From positions 1 to 35,338 of IMG/VR virus record IMGVR_UViG_3300032093_000432: a stretch of 35,338 nucleotides of DNA, one strand, 5' to 3'. Source of the DNA: a virus. The notes under the pieces were generated by a model. The model saw nothing but the letters and a program-made list of their open reading frames with translations, made no database searches and had not been told where the DNA came from. A program made the position numbers and the translations under genes. Each line of letters starts with the position of its first letter. The first letter of the stretch is position 1. Of the stretch, positions 30,967 to 35,338 are shown piece by piece.

Positions 30967-31916
30967 AAGTGTCCTTTTTGATTTATCAAGGCTTGTTGAA
31001 AGTAAGAAATGGTTTTTTGCAATCCTTGCGTTAGTGGAACCTTGGGTTCCCATCCCAAAGTTTGAACAGCCCTTGTGATGTTAGCTCTGCGCTGCTGTGG
31101 ATCATCCACAGGCAACGGCAAACTTTCCATAATACTGGATGAATTGGTTAAGTGCAAGATCTGTTCTGCAAGACTTCTCACTGTGGTTTCTGTGGGATTG
31201 CCAAGATTCACAGGCTGCGGACCCACAACTGATGAACTCATAAGGGCCAATATACCATCCACTAAGTCATCCACATAACAAAAACTACGAGTTTGATTTC
31301 CTGTGCCATAAATGCTTAAGTGTTGGCCTTGCAGGGCTTGAACAATGAAATTGCTTACCACTCTACCATCATCAACTCCCATTCTCGGCCCATAGGTGTT
31401 GAATATCCTCGCTATTCTGATATCAACGTTGTGTTGACGATAGTAATCCATGAACAATGTTTCAGCAGCTCGTTTGCCTTCATCATAGCAGGCACGTGGA
31501 CCCACCGGGTTGACATTTCCCCAGTAGGATTCGTGTTGGGGATGAACCAAAGGATCTCCATAAATTTCACTTGTGCTGGCTTGTAAAATTCTGGCTTTGG
31601 TTCTTTTGGCCAAGCCCAGTAAATTGTAGGCACCCAGCACGCTGGTTTTTATTGTTTGAATTGGATCGCTTTGATAACTTTTGGGACTGGCAGGACAGGC
31701 CAGATTGTAGATTTCATCAACTTCCACATACAAAGGAAAACACACATCTTGGCGTATGATCTCAAAGTTTGGATGGCTCAATAAATGTTGAATGTTTGAT
31801 TTTGAGCCAGTAAAATAATTATCTACGCAAAGCACATGATGCCCTTGAGCTACCAGTCGGTCGCATAAATGACTACCTAAAAACCCTGCCCCACCTGTCA
31901 CAAGTATTTTTTTCAT
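30963..31916 (-). CDS. NAD-dependent sugar epimerase, UDP-glucuronate decarboxylase-like
   Basis: The 317-residue protein is an extended SDR enzyme: [10 protein letters not shown] (Rossmann glycine motif), [48 protein letters not shown] (Y-x-x-x-K catalytic pair), [10 protein letters not shown] and [12 protein letters not shown]. The ACPASP and YDEGKR combination is characteristic of UDP-glucuronate decarboxylases, which make UDP-xylose. AGGAG lies 8 nt before the ATG. The start region is enclosed by an inverted repeat that can sequester this site. It feeds the next two genes in the module. Confidence 0.9.
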   Translation of the reverse strand: MKKILVTGGAGFLGSHLCDRLVAQGHHVLCVDNYFTGSKSNIQHLLSHPNFEIIRQDVCFPLYVEVDEIYNLACPASPKSYQSDPIQTIKTSVLGAYNLLGLAKRTKARILQASTSEIYGDPLVHPQHESYWGNVNPVGPRACYDEGKRAAETLFMDYYRQHNVDIRIARIFNTYGPRMGVDDGRVVSNFIVQALQGQHLSIYGTGNQTRSFCYVDDLVDGILALMSSSVVGPQPVNLGNPTETTVRSLAEQILHLTNSSSIMESLPLPVDDPQQRRANITRAVQTLGWEPKVPLTQGLQKTISYFQQALINQKGHL

Positions 31917-31920
31917 TATT

Positions 31921-31952
31921 AAATCTCCTGCTGGAATTATAACGGGAGATTT
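31921..31952 (-). promoter_or_regulatory. Promoter -10 inside a ribosome-site-sequestering inverted repeat
   Basis: Minus-strand TATAAT (31941-31936) lies between 8-bp perfect inverted arms at 31921-31928 and 31945-31952. The downstream arm contains the AGGAG ribosome site of the epimerase gene. A transcript coming from upstream would hide it in a hairpin. A transcript starting near 31929 from this -10 would lack the other arm. No good -35 is visible. Confidence 0.5.
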
Positions 31953-31967
31953 TCACAATACCTAAAA

Positions 31968-32420
31968 TCAATCCAGGGTGGGTTTCCAAACAGGACGCAA
32001 GTCAGCGCCATCCGGAATAGTGTAGCTTTGGCTCAAGATGTGGATCATACCCAACACCTTCCTGCTGTCTTTTTTGATACGCTGGCGATGTGCCACATTG
32101 ACTCGGCATTTTTCGGGATCGTTCTCAAAAAAGATCCACTGCACAGGGGCGTCATAATCTTCTCGCATTCTCTGTTCCACCAACAGTCTGGTGCTGGCTC
32201 GGCAGAAATGTGGGTCGGTGATGATGAGATGTTCAAGAGTTTCCGCAGTTTGACGGCTGGGCAACTGACTCTGTTCCTCGATGTCATCAATCCACCACAC
32301 ATAATTCCATCTTGGCTCTGGATAACTGAGCCAAAGCTGCTCAGCCAGGTAGCTTTTGCCGCTGCCAGGTAGTCCAGCAATGCAGGTGATCAGCACTTCC
32401 ATACCTCTCGGCACAGCCAC
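31968..32420 (-). CDS. P-loop kinase-like protein
   Basis: The product of about 150 residues has a Walker A, CIAGLPGSGKSYLAEQL, at its N-terminus and looks like a small nucleoside, nucleotide or polynucleotide kinase. WIFFENDPEKCRVNVAHRQR is a plausible lid segment. A GTG at 32420 has AAGGA 9 nt upstream; an ATG at 32402 is a good alternative because the P-loop then starts nearer the N-terminus, but its AGAGG is too close. It overlaps the upstream hypothetical gene. Given purN two genes upstream, a role in nucleotide metabolism is possible. Confidence 0.7.
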   Translation of the reverse strand: MAVPRGMEVLITCIAGLPGSGKSYLAEQLWLSYPEPRWNYVWWIDDIEEQSQLPSRQTAETLEHLIITDPHFCRASTRLLVEQRMREDYDAPVQWIFFENDPEKCRVNVAHRQRIKKDSRKVLGMIHILSQSYTIPDGADLRPVWKPTLD

Positions 32421-32788
32421 TCATAAAGATCCTTGAACATCACCACCTTCTTGCCGTGTTCGGTATAGTTACCATAATATTCGTAGTGGCTGTAGGTGTC
32501 TCGGTAGGGCACTTCAGCCAACAGCTTACGATACTGACGTGCCGCGAGATCTGGGCACGCCTCATCAAGGAACTGATCCAGGAGGTCAAGGGTTGGTTCT
32601 GGCTCTGCGCCAACTGGGTAGTCAGCACTGTCACCCCAGCAGTTGCCACCGCACATGCCGCCAGTGATCCATGTGACTTCGTAGTAACCTTCAGTGCCAT
32701 GTGGCCACCAAATGTGGTCTTCACCACGCCAATGGTTCATGCTGCTGAACACCAGCCGAATGTAGCCGTCGAACTCTTCACGGGTCAT
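32390..32788 (-). CDS. Hypothetical protein (132 aa)
   Basis: ATG at 32788 overlaps the purN stop (ATGA). The product has an aromatic and glycine-rich centre (WWPHGTEGYYEVTWITGG then CGGNCWGDS) and a C-terminal LYEWLCREVW. The CGGNCWG could bind a metal. It looks like a conserved small phage protein, but I cannot name its family. It is coupled to purN upstream and the kinase-like gene downstream. Confidence 0.7.
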   Translation of the reverse strand: MTREEFDGYIRLVFSSMNHWRGEDHIWWPHGTEGYYEVTWITGGMCGGNCWGDSADYPVGAEPEPTLDLLDQFLDEACPDLAARQYRKLLAEVPYRDTYSHYEYYGNYTEHGKKVVMFKDLYEWLCREVWKC

Positions 32789-33378
32789 AGTTTGTCTCCC
32801 TGGTTCAAGAAAGCTTGAGCAACTTGTGCCAGCGCCCTTGGATAGATACGGTGTTCCTGCTCCAGCACACGTTGTGCCAGCGTGTGCTCAGTGTCTCCGG
32901 CTAGAATGGGCACTCGAGCTTGGGTGATGGGTTCACCAGCGTCCAGCTCTGGGATAACCCAATGTACGGTGCAACCGTGCTCGCTATCACCAGCCTCCAG
33001 TGCTCGCCTATGTGTGTCAAGCCCAGGATAGAGAGGCAGCAGGCTGGGATGGATGTTGATGATCCTACCCTCCCATTGGCTGACGAATTCGGCGCTGAGC
33101 ACACGCATATAGCCCGCCAGTGCAATCAGCTCTATGCCTGCACCTACAAGAGCTGCGTGAAACCCCGCCTCAAGCTCACTGCGACGTTTGTGAGCTGAGG
33201 CTACCGTGGGAATGCCACAAGCCTCTGCCACACGCAATCCTTCTGCCTCTGGATTGTTGCTGAGCACCAGCACGATCTCGGCCGGGTAGGTGGGATCGGC
33301 TCGGGCAACATCCAGCAGTCTCGTCATGTTGCTGCCCCTCCCGCTGATGAACACAGCGGTTCGAATTCGGCGTGTCAA
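32785..33378 (-). CDS. purN: Phosphoribosylglycinamide formyltransferase
   Basis: The 197-residue protein matches GAR transformylase: VFISGRGSNM at the start, ALAGYMRVLS, INIHPSLLPLYPG with the catalytic Asn and His, and CTVHWVIPELDAGEPI with the catalytic Asp. It uses formyl-tetrahydrofolate to make FGAR in purine synthesis, two steps before the PurM reaction. The TTG start at 33378 has AGGAG 6 nt upstream, and it follows the preceding gene by 9 nt. It is full length. Confidence 0.93.
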   Translation of the reverse strand: MTRRIRTAVFISGRGSNMTRLLDVARADPTYPAEIVLVLSNNPEAEGLRVAEACGIPTVASAHKRRSELEAGFHAALVGAGIELIALAGYMRVLSAEFVSQWEGRIINIHPSLLPLYPGLDTHRRALEAGDSEHGCTVHWVIPELDAGEPITQARVPILAGDTEHTLAQRVLEQEHRIYPRALAQVAQAFLNQGDKL

Positions 33379-33387
33379 AGCGTGCTC

Positions 33388-33618
33388 CTATACCACACAG
33401 ATGAATTCGCCGCCTGCCAAGCTTACGGCGCTGTAGACTGATGCGCCTGTAGGATATCGCTCTGCGTAGGCATCTCGCATTACCAACACCTGCCTACTCA
33501 CCTCACGCTGAGCTCCCCAATGGGTTCGAGCCATAATTGAGAACTCGCTTGTTCCCAACTCTTTCTGCTCTGCATCTCGGAAGCTGAGCTTCACCAACCA
33601 CATTCGCTTTTTAAACAT
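33388..33618 (-). CDS. Hypothetical small protein (76 aa)
   Basis: ATG at 33618 overlaps the stop of the upstream gene (ATGTTTAA). The product begins MFKKRMWLVKLSFRDAEQ and is mixed alpha/beta; it ends SAVSLAGGEFICVV. No family recognised. It lies directly before purN in an early operon. Confidence 0.65.
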   Translation of the reverse strand: MFKKRMWLVKLSFRDAEQKELGTSEFSIMARTHWGAQREVSRQVLVMRDAYAERYPTGASVYSAVSLAGGEFICVV

Positions 33619-34042
33619 GCTTGCCAATCTTCTCAAAAATGTAGGGCTTGTTCCACTTGCCAATCTGTATTGAAACCCACCACCCCACATCCCAATAATC
33701 CGACTGGATGTCGCTGCGATCCCAGTTGCCCTGGTTCATCGCAGCCAGGATCTCCTTGAGGCACTGCCGAGCACGACCGGAAAAGTGAGTGTGGATGTGA
33801 TACACATTCACATCAATGTGATCAGGAACCTTGCTCACCTGGTGCGCAGTGGGATCGTTGTTGTAGTTGGTGGGAAAGGTATCAGCCCAATTTTGGCAGA
33901 AATTGATCTTCCCGGACTTGATAGTGAGGGTCAGGGTGCTGCGGTTGCGCACACTCAGTGTGCCCTTGACGCCATACTTGGCGAGCACACGCTTCACCAG
34001 CGGGGCAAACTTCTGCTTGCGTTCCGGGGTCATGTAAGCCAT
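33611..34042 (-). CDS. Conserved phage protein of unknown function (143 aa)
   Basis: The product begins MAYMTPERKQKFAPLVKRVL and continues KYGVKGTLSVRNRSTLTLTI, a pattern I recall as common among large phages of proteobacteria, but its function is not known. GAGGAG lies about 9 nt before the ATG and a good sigma-70 promoter is just upstream. The C-terminal half has WDVGWWVSIQIGKWNKPY. It is the first gene of the operon leading to purN. Confidence 0.8.
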   Translation of the reverse strand: MAYMTPERKQKFAPLVKRVLAKYGVKGTLSVRNRSTLTLTIKSGKINFCQNWADTFPTNYNNDPTAHQVSKVPDHIDVNVYHIHTHFSGRARQCLKEILAAMNQGNWDRSDIQSDYWDVGWWVSIQIGKWNKPYIFEKIGKHV

Positions 34043-34069
34043 TTGGGCTGCTCCTCGTTGCGTAGGCTC

Positions 34070-34097
34070 AGTATAGCAGGTTATTGGAGTTCGTCAA
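34070..34097 (-). promoter_or_regulatory. Sigma-70 promoter of the purN operon
   Basis: Minus-strand TTGACG (34097-34092), 16 bp, TATACT (34075-34070), with TGC directly before the -10. Confidence 0.8.
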
Positions 34098-34107
34098 CCA
34101 CAAAACT

Positions 34108-34350
34108 TCACTGAGTTTCCTTTTCATACTCCACAGGAATGCAGGTGATGAGCTTGATGTCGATGCCGGTTGGTCCAGAACCACTTCTACCACTTCTAGA
34201 GGCATTTTCCATGAGGATTCGATCTCGAGCAGCTTGACAGCTTTTTTCAGTGGCAAATCCTGGCACAGTGGCCACAGTCATGGCTCTAGATGAGGCATTT
34301 GGTTCGGCCCAGATGATCAGCGTCCAGAGGGTTATTGTGCTCAAAATCAT
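34108..34350 (-). CDS. Small protein with N-terminal hydrophobic signal (80 aa)
   Basis: ATG at 34350 overlaps the upstream stop (ATGA). The N-terminus MILSTITLWTLIIWAEPNASS looks like a signal peptide or membrane anchor. Two cysteines follow (EKSCQAAR and LITCIPV), which suit a periplasmic disulfide. Function unknown; possibly an exported early protein. Confidence 0.65.
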   Translation of the reverse strand: MILSTITLWTLIIWAEPNASSRAMTVATVPGFATEKSCQAARDRILMENASRSGRSGSGPTGIDIKLITCIPVEYEKETQ

Positions 34351-34565
34351 GTGCTTTCCTTACGGTTCAAAAGAGTGTGCACATACGCTGCCATCACACC
34401 TGACACTTGAAAACTGCTGCCCTGATGGCTGAAGGACGCCCATTCACGATCTGTCCATCCGATCAACTCACAGTTGGGTGGAGCAACACGAGTCCACCAG
34501 TCATGATCGGCACGAGCCCTGGCGAGATCATTGGGATTGTTGATGTCAATGTCAGGGCGCGGCAT
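34347..34565 (-). CDS. Hypothetical small protein (72 aa)
   Basis: ATG at 34565 has GGGAG 6 nt upstream and overlaps the preceding gene by 14 nt. The product begins MPRPDIDINNPNDLARARAD and is acidic and aromatic (DHDWWTRV, GWTDREWASF). No family recognised. Confidence 0.65.
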   Translation of the reverse strand: MPRPDIDINNPNDLARARADHDWWTRVAPPNCELIGWTDREWASFSHQGSSFQVSGVMAAYVHTLLNRKEST

Positions 34566-34770
34566 GGTTTACTCCCACTGCCCTCATGCTGCGCTCGCGT
34601 GAGTCAACCCACATCAGGGCCAGTGTTGCGGACTTGAACACATGCCTATCCTTACGTTTGTTACTACCTGTTAGCACAGCAATAGTGCCCCGGAGGTAGT
34701 TGATGTCAATGCCATAGCCCATGCGCTTGCAGGCCATGATCAGCTCATCTTCAATCAGTTCAGTGTGCAT
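34552..34770 (-). CDS. Hypothetical small protein (72 aa)
   Basis: ATG at 34770 overlaps the upstream stop (TAATG). The product begins MHTELIEDELIMACKRMG and is a mixed alpha/beta protein with basic patches (GSNKRKDRHVFK). Function unknown. Confidence 0.65.
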   Translation of the reverse strand: MHTELIEDELIMACKRMGYGIDINYLRGTIAVLTGSNKRKDRHVFKSATLALMWVDSRERSMRAVGVNHAAP

Positions 34771-35054
34771 TAGGCGCTCCAATACGATTCGCTGGCCACA
34801 GAGCAGTGCCAGGGCGTATCGGCCGGTTCAAGACACACAGCACCAGTCATGAGATTGGTCACTTCCCGCATGGGAACCTGCGCACGGTAAGCGTCCAGCG
34901 CCATGACCTTGAGGTCCGAGGCAGCATACCCTGTAGTGCGGATGTATCGCGTGCGGGCCGCTTCAGCAGCGGCTACAGTGAGGTATGATTCTCGACCGGT
35001 GCGAGGATGACGTACACGAGTCTTGTTCTGCACGTTCACAACAACAAAGCTCAT
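34770..35054 (-). CDS. Hypothetical protein (94 aa), first gene of an early operon
   Basis: Start at ATG 35054 with AAGGAG 8 nt upstream and a consensus promoter behind it; the longer frame to 35102 lies upstream of the predicted transcription start. The product begins MSFVVVNVQNKTRVRHPRTG and has AAAEAARTRYIRTTGYAASD, which may be a small nucleic-acid-related or structural fold. Family not recognised. Confidence 0.7.
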   Translation of the reverse strand: MSFVVVNVQNKTRVRHPRTGRESYLTVAAAEAARTRYIRTTGYAASDLKVMALDAYRAQVPMREVTNLMTGAVCLEPADTPWHCSVASESYWSA

Positions 35055-35082
35055 TTCACACACTCCTTTGTCTGCTGCGAGC

Positions 35083-35110
35083 ATTATAGCACTGCAATCC
35101 AAGCTGTCAA
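35083..35110 (-). promoter_or_regulatory. Perfect-consensus sigma-70 promoter
   Basis: Minus-strand TTGACA (35110-35105), 16 bp, TATAAT (35088-35083), with TGC before the -10. Both hexamers match consensus exactly. It drives the operon from 35054. Confidence 0.88.
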
Positions 35111-35123
35111 ACAGAAAAATAAG

Positions 35124-35338
35124 CTAATAGCTAGGAATATCTGCCAAAACGCTTTCTGTAAGGGCCAGCAATTCATTCACTGTGAGTTCGTTATAGTCGC
35201 CTGCGAGATCTGCCAATTCCAGGAAGATGTTCAATTCTTCTGGATCTTGGTTAGCTACAAAATTAGTTAGTATTTCTCTATCTACGGAATTGGCAGCCAT
35301 TTGATAGAGAAATTGCTTGACTTGTTGTTTGAGGCTAC
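35124..35338 (-). CDS. Hypothetical protein, C-terminal part only
   Basis: A minus-strand frame enters from the right edge and ends at TAG 35124-35126, giving about 71 residues with an acidic helical end (NQDPEELNIFLELADL, NELLALTESVLADIP). It is AT-rich like the virion and core genes rather than the neighbouring early genes. If translation starts at the internal ATG (MAANSVDREI) it would be a 58-residue protein, but a longer gene beyond the window is more likely. Confidence 0.55.
   Translation of the reverse strand, partial: SLKQQVKQFLYQMAANSVDREILTNFVANQDPEELNIFLELADLAGDYNELTVNELLALTESVLADIPSY

Noticed and set aside
1-35338. tRNA genes and CRISPR arrays
   Set aside because: No cloverleaf with T-arm GGTTCRA and matching acceptor, and no regularly spaced direct repeats, were found by eye.

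Overview
The window is part of the genome of a large T4-type contractile-tailed phage (myovirus). Recognisable T4-family genes are a gp26-like baseplate hub/tail chaperone gene, the gp46/gp47 recombination nuclease pair, the late sigma factor gp55, baseplate tube cap gp48, wedge gp53, a large gp27-like hub protein and a gp5-type lysozyme spike. No photosynthesis genes, tRNAs or CRISPR arrays are visible. The host cannot be named. The minus-strand promoters read as ordinary bacterial sigma-70 sites (TTGACA, 16-17 bp, TATAAT-like), so early transcription by the host polymerase is likely. Many virion genes carry a T4-late-like octamer (nNTAAATA) upstream.

Layout. 1-2.5 kb: a cut-off minus gene, the gp26-like gene with what looks like a programmed -1 frameshift into a second reading frame, a 0.4 kb non-coding stretch rich in inverted repeats, and an unknown gene. 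2.5-8.6 kb: recombination and late control (Hjc-like nuclease, gp46, gp47, a free-standing homing endonuclease, gp55). 8.7-11.7 kb: two convergent enzymes, a three-domain ligase-like/nucleotidyltransferase/2H-phosphoesterase protein and a Pol-beta-like nucleotidyltransferase. Both begin MKLF and have an early (L/I)xE-A/G site, so they may be packaged in the capsid. 11.8-19.4 kb: baseplate operon (gp48, gp53, hub, spike with two lysozyme domains) and a hydrophobic structural-type protein on the other strand. 19.4-20.8 kb: two glycosyltransferase-like genes.

20.8-25.4 kb: a GC-richer, minus-strand early module of short overlapping genes with repeated sigma-70 promoters. It contains an SNF2 helicase of SMARCAL1 type and, six genes upstream in the same direction, a separate protein carrying the HARP domain. 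25.4-27.5 kb: pyrB and purM with a small gene between them. 27.6-29.3 kb: a ParB-fold protein, a conserved phage protein, a tandem pair of related hairpins and a basic coiled-coil protein. 29.4-31.9 kb: a sugar module (UDP-glucuronate decarboxylase-like, glycosyltransferase, FkbM methyltransferase). 32-35.1 kb: a second early operon of small proteins with purN and a P-loop kinase. The window ends inside another minus-strand gene.

Taken together, the early modules would supply nucleotides (pyrB, purM, purN) and fork/recombination functions. gp55 would then switch on the late virion genes. The most unusual items are the frameshift signal in the gp26-like gene, the putatively packaged RNA-repair-like enzymes, the split HARP/SNF2 system, the double-lysozyme spike, the covarying tandem hairpins and a promoter nested inside an SD-sequestering inverted repeat. 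All functional calls come from reading motifs by eye; no database search was run.
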